In this document: piece by piece, positions 12,503-24,208 of the stretch
Layout of the letters: every line of letters begins with the position of its first letter
Position numbering within the stretch: position 1 is the stretch's first letter
Source: Ascidia mentula
Lineage: Eukaryota > Chordata > Ascidiacea > Phlebobranchia > Ascidiidae
Direction: 5' to 3'
Assembly (NCBI GenBank): GCA_947561715.1
Contig: OX387201.1
Span: forward strand, 13,654,001 to 13,718,000
Length of the DNA: 64,000 bases
Made by a program: the position numbers and the translations under genes
The notes under the pieces: model-generated
Seen by the model: the letters and a program-made list of their open reading frames with translations, nothing else
Told to the model about the DNA's origin: nothing
The model's database searches: none

Positions 12503-14162
12503 CTATGCTGTGGGTACGGAGCAGTGGAGAAACTCCATAAGCTCTCGGTTGCTCTTCACGCCTTTGCGGAATTCGGCCCAGGAAACCTTACCTGTAAATA
12601 ATAATCAGTCGATTTATTGAAACAACTTGCTTTGGTTTCTACAGACAAATGCCTCGCATAAAACAATATAAATTGATCGTTGAATTACATGCTGTAGTGG
12701 CTAACCCTAATGTAATTTAATAATCTGTTCTTCTGGCACAATAAAAAACGTAACTTTATTCACCGACGTTTCGCCTGTTATCCAACAAGGCTTCCTCAGG
12801 GTATAATGATACTGGTACAGCACACAACTCCAGAAAACGTGCCAACACGCTAACCTTAATAATTTTACATGTCCATGTTGGTGGTTTTATACAGACCTAA
12901 CTTGTATCGTAAAAATGCAACAACCACAATATAATGTTACCATCACGATTAACGTCCATGTCCTGGAATACTCGCTGCGTTTCCTCATTTATTCCCCGCT
13001 CCTTGCAAATTGCTACCATGGCCTGCGAAATTATCAGACACGTGTTTATTAATATTTGAACTATTAAAACTGATGGAGGGGAAGGGAGTTTTTTATTAGA
13101 TTATAGTTTTGGAGTAAACCAATGGCGTCTTACATGGCTTTGCAACAAAATATATCAATTTTTTTTCCTCCACGTTGTGAACACTATTTGTGACGTATTA
13201 GCTTAGTTTTAATGAAAATAATCATAACTTGTTTGCGGAAGTGCGTTTAGTATTCATCACCTACGGTATATACGTGTAAAAAATCTATTGTAATCAGTAA
13301 ACAAAAATAGATTAGATCAACAATTAATTATGTCAATCGGGTAAATGCATCAGTTGCCGTTTAAATTGGAGATTAACTGTTAATAATGAAGCCTGGTGAC
13401 CACTAACTTACCCCAACTATGCCTTTCATCTCTTGTGACGTTATAAAACCGTTTCCGTCAACGTCATAAAGGCGAAAGGCCCAGTAAAGCTTTTCGTCAA
13501 AATCGCCCTTCATTGACAAAGATAGGCCGATGATGAACTCTCTAAAATTTAGTTTATCTGAAATAAAGAAGAAAGACTGGAAATAAGGACGCAATTTCGC
13601 AACGCGCCATATCAGACATCTTTACAAGCAAATTCCTGCAAAACAATAGAAAAATATCCATTCACACTGATTCCTGATTATTCAAACAAAACATGTACAA
13701 TGGATACTTTGACATGTATGGTCGACAGGTTGGCCTACGACAATAAAAGAAACACCTACCGTCTTTGTTGACGTCAAACGTTCGAAATACGTGATCGGCG
13801 AAAGTTTCGGGGTCACTATGTGGGAAGTGCTTTTCAAATATTCGTATGAACTCGCTGCGAGTAAGGAAGCGCTTCGACGTTTCCTGTTTTCAAGAATTTG
13901 TAACGTTTGTAACGAGTTTAAGGGCGTTGTGTAGAAACATATTTACAATACAATCTTGGCGTAACTATCTTCACACTTAATGTATGATTTCTTTGTTAAA
14001 TGGACGCATCTACATTATGTAGTCATAAATCACGTGGTCCTGATTCTTACTGACCTTCTTGAATTCCTTGTACCAGTTATTCAGTTCCTCGTCTGAGAAG
14101 TTCGTCATGCGTGACAGGTCGGCCAAGTCCTTCGGATTCAATGAACTCTGGTCAGCCCCCAT
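12503..14162 (-). CDS. Neuronal calcium sensor family protein, copy 1 (5 exons)
   Basis: A recoverin/NCS-1-like EF-hand protein of 182 residues, expected to be a myristoylated Ca2+ switch at membranes. Exons in transcript order: 14162-14055, 13883-13760, 13557-13412, 13022-12941, 12591-12503 (phases 0, 1, 0, 1). The start MGADQSS gives a Gly-2 N-myristoylation consensus. NFSDEELNNWYKEFKK matches the NCS-1 helix before EF1. EF1 is degenerate, as in the family, and lacks the usual CPSG. Three loops look competent: EF2 D73-E84 (DVNKDDKLNFRE), EF3 D109-E120 (DVDGNGFITSQE) and EF4 D149-E160 (DVNRDGKVSWAE). The length fits the family (about 190). It is the downstream member of a tandem pair with the gene at 18624-24208. 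Which vertebrate subfamily is nearest cannot be told by eye. Confidence 0.9.
12725..12800. repeat. Possible end fragment of a non-LTR or Penelope-like element in calcium-sensor intron 4
   Basis: Read on the minus strand this stretch has a gaggaagcc ... aggcgaaacgtcggtgaata phrase. From memory, phrases of that kind recur at the ends of Penelope-like or other retroposon copies. A shorter related phrase (cgaaacgtctgtagcatg) lies at 19040-19056. Nothing coding accompanies either. The family assignment is a guess. Confidence 0.25.
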
Positions 14163-16313
14163 ATTTTCCAGCAGTACTCCGATGACGTTCAGTAATATCA
14201 GAAGGGTCGGAGTCAAATAGCGATAAATTATTAAAACACGGGTAAATAATGTATGCTCTGTATAAACATAAAACAGTGTTCACGGATGCTTTAACGAGAC
14301 AAAGCCATCTAAGTTTGCATGCAACTGGTACTGACTTACGACCCTATCAATTCCATAAATATCAGGTAACGCATAAGTATAATATTTTAAACGTGCTGTT
14401 TTATAACCTACATAGGACTTTGCGAGATCATGTTGAAACTTCAAGCGCAAACTCAAATGGACAAACCCCATCCTTCCATTTAAGCTATTGTGAATGGTTT
14501 TGAGAGAAAGTTTGGACTTTTTTAACAAAAAAATCCTGATCCAAGCAAAGTTTCACGACCAGCAATTCCTGACTTCATTGCAATTTCTGATATCAGTTAC
14601 AATACATACCACGCAAGCTACTATGGCGAACTTCAGGTCTGGTGTTTCAGTGTGAACTTGACTGAATCGTATAGCGAATTTAAGCACGTCTGTTTAAGGC
14701 TTGTTGCACATTCTGCGAGCAGCAAACCATTTTGTCGGCAAACTAAACATCACTCATTGGAAAATAAAGCGCGGCAGCCGCGTAAGCGTCAGACCATTTT
14801 GTTGTTGAATCTCCTCTGTCTTTGTGCGTTAATTTTCCGCATGGCTTGGCGCGGTTTACGCTCGAACAAATGCTTCGACAGACCCTATTTGTCGAATTAA
14901 CTTCGTTATGTAGATACTATTCTCGAACCACCAACGGTTCTTGTACCCAAACTTGTGCCAAGTAAAAATATTTCTAATGCTTCAAAATGACAACACAAGT
15001 CCAATCAAATACATAAATTTGTCTTGTTTGGGCAAAAACTATGGTTTACGTATTATACTCTTACCTGACTGCTGTAGCCCATCGTAATACAAAGTTTACT
15101 GTGCCTTTATCTAATACCACTCTTAATTACCATGTGCTGTTTTTAGATCTGTATCTGCTGTTTTTGATTAAACATCCGCCACTATTTTGCAAATACTGTC
15201 AACGGTGTATTCGGATTACCTGTAGTTTATTACCGCTTTTCGCAGGGACATCCTTGCCCTCTAATGGCCGTGTATTTTTCATCACATCAAACTTTTGCCT
15301 ATTTTACAAGGTCATGAACTCTTGCAAGGTCATGTAGTGGTTTTGTCGTGAGCAAATTCCCTCTGGATCCTGCGCTATATTTTGTAGTGTGCAAAACTTT
15401 GCACTCAAACGTCGAACTAAAACTGCATGTTTACGTGCTGGCATGTACGAACATTTGCGAGAAGAAGGAGGAAGTTGCAGGAAACCCAACCCAATGGGTG
15501 TAAATGTAATCGGATAACAATGATTAAAGTTTAATTCAATTTTGTACCACTGCTGAATGAATACTTTTACCATTGTTGTTGCTTCGTTTATCCACAGGCG
15601 TCGGCCATTATCAACACATTCTTACAAAAACGTTCTTTAACAACGTCGGGAATTTAACAGCTGGTTTCCTATATATTTTCACCCTACTGCTTCAAGTTTG
15701 TTTCAACTACAGTTTCGGATTGACTCATTTTCGTTGTAACTTAATCATACATTCAACTTAATCACGTTCGATGCTTGCATTGTGTCCAGTGGACTTTGTA
15801 CGCCCTTATAAGGAGGTCGATGATGCACTCATTCTTTAATGTCTATTCTGATTAAATTCGATTCAGCCTTTGCAATTATGAAACTGGGTTCGTATACACA
15901 TCCATCATAAAATATAAACGCATCCCCGCGTAACCTTCGTCTGGGTGATACTTCCTTCGTAATTAAATGTAGCTGAGTGTGGTGATGTGCTTACAGCTGT
16001 CAACCTACGTACCGTAACGTATATAGTAAAAAAACATTGTTGATTTGTCGCGCGATGAAACTATTTTAAATCATCGACAAAACTCGTATTGTGTTAGGTT
16101 AAGGCATAAAACTTGACAACACTTTAACTAATCAATACCCGTTAAAACAAAACGCAAAATGACTGAAACCAACGGATATAGTCCAGATACTGTTGCATGG
16201 ACATGCGCTGTTGGTTTTAACTTTAGATTCAGATAGCTTATACTCATTGACTTATTTGCAACAAATCCTGCCCAGTTGTTTTTTGCCTCTCCGACGCCAC
16301 GCTTTGCGACAAC

Positions 16314-16393
16314 ACTTCTATGTATAGACAATAAACTCCTATATATTGACAGTACTTCTTTATATATTGACAATACTCCTGTATATTGACAAT
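16314..16393. repeat. Minisatellite, about four 19-21-bp units
   Basis: Four imperfect units are seen, of the type actcctatatattgacaat (variants begin acttct or actcct, and one has agaca for tgaca). No function is evident. Confidence 0.7.
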
Positions 16394-16812
16394 ATTCGTA
16401 TTAAATTAGGCACTATACTGACGTAACTCCAAGCCCAGCACATTTATCGCCTGTATATGAACAGCAATTTGTTACCACGCAATGCACGTTGGCTCAAAAC
16501 GTTAGAAAAAAGGCACTCATCAACACGCAAGCGGCCACAACCTACAGATGGACCCAGCAGTCGTGGTAAAGGTTCCCTATCGTTTCTGCTTAAACCTCGG
16601 CACGGCTCGTCTCCCTGCAACGTCATGCAGGAAGCGTTGATACCAACTTGTCAATCAACCCTCCCTGATAAATGTAACTTTGCTGTTATAATTATAATTA
16701 CCTTTGTTGACCATTGCTAGGTAAATTCAGTGACGTTTGATCAGCCGTAACTAATATTCCCGAAATAAGTAAAGTTTTTTGATACTCATTTTGTGATAAT
16801 TTATTAAATTAG

Positions 16813-17181
16813 TACCGTATTTAATCGAATGTAAGCCGCCCTCTATTGTAAGCCGCATGATATGGTGTTAAAAAATTATTAAGCCGCCCTTGAATGTAAG
16901 CCGCAGGTAAATGTTGAAGGTGCCCTACAACAATAATTGTCAACAAATCTGTCGTTTAAAATTGTCAGATATAACAACAAATCTGTACGCTGATAACTGT
17001 GTTTGATAAAAACGTATTGGTAAGGCAGAGCGAGTTAAAGGTGAGTTTCATTGAAACGCAGAGCCGCAGACAAAATATCGGTGTGACATTAAATAATGTA
17101 AGCCGCCCTCGATTGTAAGCATCACAAACTGTAGGTCAAAAAAGTTTATAAACCGCGGCTTACAATCGAGTAAATACGGTA
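16813..17181. mobile_element. MITE with TA duplication
   Basis: The left end ccgtatttaatcgaatgtaa and the reverse complement of the right end, ccgtatttactcgattgtaa, match at all but two positions. The repeats continue into agccg on both sides. Both ends abut TA, consistent with a TA target-site duplication as in mariner-like elements. Subterminal 'gtaagccgcc' phrases recur inside. There is no open frame for a transposase. Confidence 0.7.
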
Positions 17182-18623
17182 GTTTTAACACAATGCACAA
17201 TTATTTTGCCTGGGGTTGAGAGGTCTGTACTGTGTCTGTATTAAAAATATTTTCTGGAGTTTCAGTACTTATACTAAATATTCTCAGGAAAATATTTCCC
17301 CCCCAACCCCTCAGGTTTCTTGGTCAGTTTAATTAAACGGTGCGGCAACGCCTGAAAAACTCTCTACTATAGTAACTTTGTTCTTTGTGTGACATTGAAT
17401 CTTTGCGACCTATAAATGTGGGTGTGACCCCCTCTAGGGTTGCGACTGTATGAAGCCCATTCTTGCATTGTACAATTTTAATCTATACGTAAACACAGTG
17501 GTGGAAATCAGCCGGTTCGCACCGGTTCGCGCGAACCTGTCATTGGAATTTAACGACCAAAGCGTTACGGTTGTGAACAACCGTATGTGTATAGGCCTAC
17601 GTTTCACTTCAAACACTGTATTCCAGCGGTTACTATGACATGCTGCTAATAAGAGAACTGTTCCCAACAATGCGTAAACAGCTTACAGATGCGTTTAATA
17701 TCTGCTTGTTGCGCATTGGTAAAGTTCAAAACCTGGGACAAATCTGGAACAATTTTGGAGGAACATAAATGGAGAATTAATACTTAAAGAAATATAATTT
17801 TAACAAAACCTTATCACTACCATAGAATTGTGCTATGAGTGCTTTGCTGCCACCACACGGTATCATAAGGTATTAAGTATAAAAAAATTACTCTACCATT
17901 ATAGATCATACCGAATTCAAAAATAATTCAAAAGAACACACGTCATGTGACGCAAAACGTCTGGTCGTTGTTACGTGTATAGACGCGACCAAGCAGTAAA
18001 TACGGCGCCAGCGTAAACAAAAATAACGAAGTGTCATATATGAGGAGTCAAAAATCAAAAACGAATACAGAACAAAATTTGATAATAGAACGGTTTTGAT
18101 CTATAGTACTGACACGGCACAAGAAAGGCTTTATTAATGCGAAAGAGAAGAAAATATAGGACTATACACGTGGACAGAAAAGAAGCGAAAAATTGGTATC
18201 ACAGCAAACCGTGTGCAAAACAGGCTTCGTTATGACAACCTTCATATTTTTATCTCAAATGGCGGAAAAATGTGTGGCAAAACATACAATGTTTGAGCAC
18301 AAATATGACCCTCATAGTTTCGACATCCCATTGATAAACATAATTGATTGGCGTTTTAAATATGCAGAAGGCCTAAGGAAAGAGCAAATGTATTTCCAAC
18401 CGAAACTTCTTCGAAGCAAATATAATTGTTGTGCAGAAAAAAGTAACAAAAAGTGTTTTGTCAATTTTTTGCAAAAACAGCATTGTTTGCAGAAAAATTT
18501 ACATCTACAACGCTATACATGCTTGCAAATGGCGGTTTATCTTTTGATTCAAAACGCGCGCAGTGCGTAACCCTTAAATGGCAGCACGTGATGTGTTTAA
18601 GATTTCCTTTTTTCCATGACTTT

Positions 18624-21600
18624 TCAGATATCCGTTGTCCGTGTTAACATTTCTACGAGCCGCTTATCCCGCTTTACGCCTTTAATAAATTCAGCGACTG
18701 ATATTAAGCCTGAAAAAAAATAAACTTTTTTAAAAATCTTGTTACAAAAGTTTTCTACGTAGATAATGGTAAGTTGGGTTGTTTATTTGTGAAACTTCCC
18801 ATCTGTTTTGATCGCACATTTATATATCGAGACAAAAAGATGCAATCATACAATCTCATTCGCAATATAGTACTCATTGGTAGCTCAACATTAGCAGCTA
18901 TATATATATATACATTACATTTTCAGTGTAAAATGAAGGCGAACCGGCAAAATGGTACAGTGAAGTTGCGATAAGTAATAAAAAGGCGGGGAGTTGAATA
19001 AGCGCAATATTTCACTAAAAATGATTGTAGAAAACAATCGAAACGTCTGTAGCATGAAGTTATCTACCATTGTATTGGCTATCTTATTCGTATTAAATAT
19101 ATATATACATTAATATGTATAAGGCGAACATTACAATTTGTTACTAGGTGGCGCCAGCAAGACACAAAATCGTAAAGCGGAATTCATGCCCAGGACATCC
19201 TGGGTTTAAACCGCGGTCTGGTAAAAAAAATTGTGCACAAACGAATGAAAAAGGCACTAAATTTTAATTTATGAAAGCAATAACTACAAGATGATTTGTA
19301 AACAAAGCTCATCTGTTTGTATTAACAAACCCACAAATCATTCTAGTATAACAGGCTGTTTAACTGCCTCGGTAAACCAGCAAGACGTTCCTAAATTCAA
19401 AGAAAGATTTGCCTGCGCGTTTCGCTTCATATGGTCCGCTATACCAACTGTATTGTTTCAAACTAACGACGAACAACATGAATTAAAAATAAATAAAAAC
19501 GAGCCGTAACATTTTAAAACTGTTGCGTTAACTGAGAAATTGTGATTATTACGCCATGGTACGATCCAACTGTCCCACCTCTGTACCCAACAAACTGTAC
19601 AAGCAGATATCAATACTCGAAATCTAATTAATGAAACGATTATTTTGTGCTAATCGTTATGGTTTTACCATCATGATTGCTGTCCAGTCCCTCGAACGCG
19701 TCATTACCACTTTCCAGCTGTTCCGGTTCAGTGATGCCGTTGATGGCGTAAATCGCCTGTTGAATAACAAATAAACCATAATTCATCGTGTTTCGTAGCA
19801 ACTCAACGTTTTAGCAAACATTTGATGACGTCGTGGATATAAATTGGAACCGAAGCGGGAGCATAAGGTACGTGTGTCAAGAGAGCAAACAAGCACTGAG
19901 CCTGTTGTCGCAGATAAGGTGGGGGCATCGGGCCCATGCCCCCTTCCAAATATCTAAGGTATACACATTTGTAAGTTTGTTTTTTGCTTTTGTAAAGATT
20001 TGTAATGTCCAATTTGTAGTTATTTTTTTTCACTTGTTTTTGACCACACCGGGATTCGAACCCAGGATATCCTGGCCACTCCGATCAGGTTATTTTCTTG
20101 ATGTATGGGTCAGGCGCGCTTTACCAATGTTGCCAATCACCCGCCCAATTCGTAGTTAAATTTTCATGAAGATGGTTTGGCGCCAAGCACGCCCACCCGT
20201 GTTTCATTTCCTGGCGCGATGATTAAAACCAAAATTTTAACTCGCCTTAACCCAATAAAATATATCCCCCTCAAAATTACGTGCTGTCTGCGCCACTGAC
20301 TGATGGCAAAATCAGTATGTAATCTTACCACTTACATTTGCATGAACGGTCCAAAAGTGACATAGGCTGTAAGCACGCAATAGTAACTGAGTTTATTCAA
20401 GAGCAGTCAGCTGCAAAAATGGACAGGGAGCTATGGTCACCTTTAAAGTTTGGATTGCAACAATATAGTAACAATCGTTTTACAACCGAACTTACAAACA
20501 CAGCGAATTTAATCACAAAAGTGGTGGTAGTATGCGCAATGACCTCAACATTCTCAGTGAAAATTTGTCAACTTGAATGAGATCCAACGAAGAATCCCGA
20601 TTAATGTAATTTTTATATGACATGTGCATTTAGGCAGGAAATATTGTGATGTTACAGATATAGTGCATGATAAAATTTATACGTTCGCCCTTAGGTCCTC
20701 GCGGTCGAGTAATCAGCCGTGTTATCGTTGCATCTCTTGCATAATTTAGTTGATGATTTCGGGCTCGCAAATGGACAAAGGTTGTCCGAAGAGCAAAAAG
20801 TAAGGCACCCTAATTACGCGGATTCTTAAAATATCTCTACAGACATCTAATGAATGAATGACTTGGTCGTAATAATCATGTTCATTGCTGTGTTTACATC
20901 GAATATAGCCGTATTCATAATATCCTTTGTTACATGACACGCAGAAGACGTAAAGTAGTAGCCGAGGTGCATATCTCGCGTGACACGTTGTCCGTTGCAC
21001 GCCTCACGTTGTTAAGCCGTGAAAGGTTATCAGTTGTATTCAATGCAAAACGACTATCCAGGAGTCAAGTAGGTAATAGGGTGAATCACGCTTTGCCTCT
21101 TGCAAAGAGAGCTTTGCATTGAAAAAGGAAAAAAATAATTTATGTGCTTGTTTGAATGTCATGTGGACTTGGCGTTGTTTAACTTGGTTCTGTACATGGC
21201 AATGACTTGTTTCGACTAAATTGTACTAATACAAAATCAATCATGTTCAAGCTATATGTTCGACTGTTACAAACTTAATATTATGATGAAGATGTTCGCT
21301 CGAATAGCAAATTTGGCCGCGCACTTAATAATCCAACACAACGTGTGAGATTGCACCGTTTGGGGCACAGCAACCAATTTTCCGTGCCTTACGCACCAGT
21401 AAGCAAGTTGGAATGGACGCCCGTGGCATTAACTGCGCATTATGAATGTAGTTTTCCCTTGAGTAGGGAAATCAAGTGGCAGGTTTAGCGAAAGGACACC
21501 GGGTGCCCAATCCCCATTCACGGACGCAGTTCACGGAAACATACTGACTGATTGTAATACATGTTTGCCTTCTTATCTTGCAAGGTTTCTTATCAATTTT

Positions 21601-24208
21601 CATTAGATGAAGATCAATAATGACTGCCTGCTTTGGAGTATGACAATGCGTGTCGTACTTCATGATCAATACTTTACATATGATCAATACTTTACAGTAT
21701 TGAGAACAAAGCACCCTTACCCTCATTATCTCCGTCATTTCGTCGCGTGTAATTGTGCCATCCTTGTTGACGTCATAAACATTGAATGTCCACATGAGTT
21801 TTTCGTCGGGAGTGCCTCTGGTGGTCACAGAAAGACCGCAAACGAATTCTTTGAAGTTGATGAAACCTGCATTTTTAACCACATTACCAAAGTCGATTAA
21901 CACACAAGTTGTATGGTGTAGCCATATGATGCTTTTCCTAAAACATAAATCATAGCAGTTTCCGGGACTTTCATTTTATATATTTTATTCATGAGTATTG
22001 CATTATTAAGACATAAGGTTCTATTTTGTCACATACATGTTGACATTAACATGTATACGCGACAATAAACATCTCATAGTAAGTTAAATTGTGTGACAGG
22101 CGCTCTCTTTCGAAACTGAAAGTCTTATCGAACTCAATATCTTTCCTTGTCTGCCATAATATTTAAACAAACATATTGAGTTTCGGCCTCGACGTAAAAG
22201 CAATGCTGTGTTCATAAAACCCTCTTTTTTACCACAAGGTCAACCAAACCTTGCCAGGGAGTAAATTTACCGAGGGCAGAAAGATTTGCAGCAGACCCGC
22301 AGTATTGATTTTGTCTCCACCTTCCTGTCAGGCACGAAATTACTGAAATGATTTGAGATCCGTCCAGAATCCCAATGGTATCAATATGAATGCTGATTGT
22401 ATAACCTTCAATGCATTTACCCCCCATGCGCAGATGATTAACGGAGGCAAGACGAATTGAAAGAAAATCGATTACTTTTTGGGACCAAGGTGCGGATCTG
22501 CCACTGCCGCAGAATTTTTAAAGCGTTTACGCTTGAATTTTGTCGCTATTTTCGTTCACGAAAGCTGCGGTTGACGATGCGATCGCGCCCTAATGCAATT
22601 TAAGTCCAACCAATGAATATCCAAACTACTTGCGGCAATATATTACCAACACGTTATGTGCTACGCCTAAACAAAATTAGAAGAAATATTTTTGGTTTGT
22701 GTGGTCATAATATTGCATTTACTTTAAAAGAGTTTGGTACAAAATTTAGTTCACCAACCGTCTCCGTTAAAGTCGAATATTCGGAAAAGGTGGTCTGAGA
22801 ATTTTCGCTCAGTGTCCTGTGAAAAGATTTTCAGATAATGTTCCTCGAATTGCTTTTTGTTCATCATTCCCGATGAGGATTCCTGCAAATGCACAAAAAT
22901 TACCCTTTTTAAGTTAAACCAGCGATCCGTGCCAATAAAATAACAACCAACATAGCTATGCATTCACTCAATATGTGTTTTTTCAGCTTGTGTGTGACGA
23001 ACGTTAAACAACAGTTCCGTTACTGGTCCGAGCATGTATAGATTTTGTTACTCTACTTCTGTTTAAGTTCGATAACCCAAACGAAACAGATTATCCCGCA
23101 GTTCAGATTTAAGTTGCACAGAGAGGAGGTAAAAGGATGTCACGGCGGATTAGGCTGTAAATATATTTGAACCCAAACGTACAACCGCCATAGAGATATG
23201 TTGTTATTCTCGTTGTGCACATATTTGTTCGTGGAATAGATACGAAAACATCTGTTAAGGTAATGCTATACCAAAATTTCGCTGAAGTCTATATATGAGG
23301 TAACACACCTGTCACTTAGCATAAAAACTTACTTAGGGGTCTCTTATGCTGCTAAAGCTTATACTTCCCTACATGATGTAATGTTTAATATTTGCGACAA
23401 TAGCCGTCTTGTAAACGGCATAATGTTACGATAGAAAACCATAAATATATAAGTAACTCTTTATTGGGATTGAGTTGACAACACCAAAATGCGCCTAAAT
23501 TACCTAAAGGGAAAATATCAATTAAGATGTATCATCCAGTGCTTTTATCAACAGGATAACGCAGTGGACATATGTATGATATATTTCCGGAACAATTCAT
23601 TCAAAGCGAGCGCTAAGATGTGGATCCATGTTGGTCTGTGCTAGCAAAGGTTCCCTTGCGTCTGTTTCCTGAAATCGATTTACGTTTCTTTTGCGACAGA
23701 GCATGGAAGAACCACACATATGTTCGCTGCGTATAGGGGTAGGCAGCATCGACACTACATACAACTATCTATCTATCTATCTTTGACTATATGCTTGCTT
23801 GTGCACTGCTTTTATAAGAGACTGACTGTTAAACAACTTTATTCGCACGAGCTTTCGCGAGATATGATTGATCTCGCGAAAGCTCGTGCGAATAAAGTTG
23901 TTTAACAGTCAGTCTCTTATAAAAGCAGTGCACAAGCAAGCATATAGTCATAGATCAGAGACAGACACGACAAACTGAAGAAATTGAACTATCTATCTTT
24001 GTAAATGAAAAATACTCAAATTTATACTAATGACCTTTTCAGCCATGAAACAATTATTTTGCCTCCCACAAACGTCAACACCAACCTCTGTAAAGCTTTC
24101 AAAACATCTCTGCAGCTCTTCGGAGGAGAAATTGGTGAGGGACTTCAACATTTCGGAGTCCTCGTTGCCGAGTTTGGTCTTTCGCTTTTTGCTTTGAATG
24201 CAGCCCAT
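18624..24208 (-). CDS. Neuronal calcium sensor family protein, copy 2 (5 exons)
   Basis: A second recoverin/NCS-like EF-hand protein, 188 residues. Exons in transcript order: 24208-24086, 22882-22759, 21866-21721, 19756-19669, 18709-18624, with the same phases (0, 1, 0, 1) as the gene at 12503-14162. The start MGCIQSKKRK combines a Gly-2 myristoylation site, Cys-3 for possible palmitoylation and a basic patch, so a tight membrane anchor is likely. SLTNFSSEELQRCFESF is the pre-EF1 helix. EF1 is degenerate (near GMMNKKQF). Competent loops are D78-E89 (DFNGDGFINFKE), D114-E125 (DVNKDGTITRDE) and D156-E167 (DSNHDGLISVAE). Its introns are much longer than those of copy 1; intron 1 contains an 80-bp-arm palindrome and intron 3 a tRNA-like fragment. 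In-frame ATGs upstream of 24208 exist but would bury the myristoylation motif, so this start is preferred. Confidence 0.88.
19140..19230 (+). repeat. tRNA-like (SINE-type) fragment in calcium-sensor intron 4
   Basis: The segment gcccaggacatcctgggttt followed by aaaccgcggtctggt resembles a tRNA T-arm with an imperfect B box. There is no matching full cloverleaf. It lies close to a second, minus-strand tRNA-like piece at about 20040-20140 and shares the phrase gga(ca/ta)tcctgg with it, suggesting one dispersed family. Confidence 0.35.
20040..20140 (-). repeat. tRNA-derived SINE-like fragment in calcium-sensor intron 3
   Basis: On the minus strand, ccaggatatcctgggttcga and then atcccggtgtggt form a good T-arm with the canonical B box GGTTCGAATCC. 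Upstream, tggcaacattggtaaagcg resembles a weak A box. The arms do not close into a proper cloverleaf, so it is read as a tRNA-derived repeat and not a functional tRNA. Confidence 0.45.
23784..23950. repeat. Perfect palindrome, 80-bp arms with 7-bp spacer
   Basis: The arm at 23784-23863 is the exact reverse complement of 23871-23950, with the spacer atgattg between. It begins right after an (atct)n microsatellite (about 23765-23782). No target-site duplication or coding capacity is visible. It sits in intron 1 of calcium-sensor copy 2. As RNA or single-stranded DNA it would fold into a fully paired 80-bp hairpin. Confidence 0.97.

Larger units (their letters stand above)
14163..18623. other. 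Intergenic between the two calcium-sensor genes
   Basis: This 4.5-kb stretch holds the presumed promoter of copy 1 and the 3' UTR of copy 2, a short minisatellite (16314-16393), a MITE (16813-17181) and, near 17500, a sequence like the end of the 57460 MITE (cagtggtggaaatcagccgg). Open frames up to 98 codons occur on both strands, but none has recognisable similarity or plausible splice partners. Confidence 0.5.
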
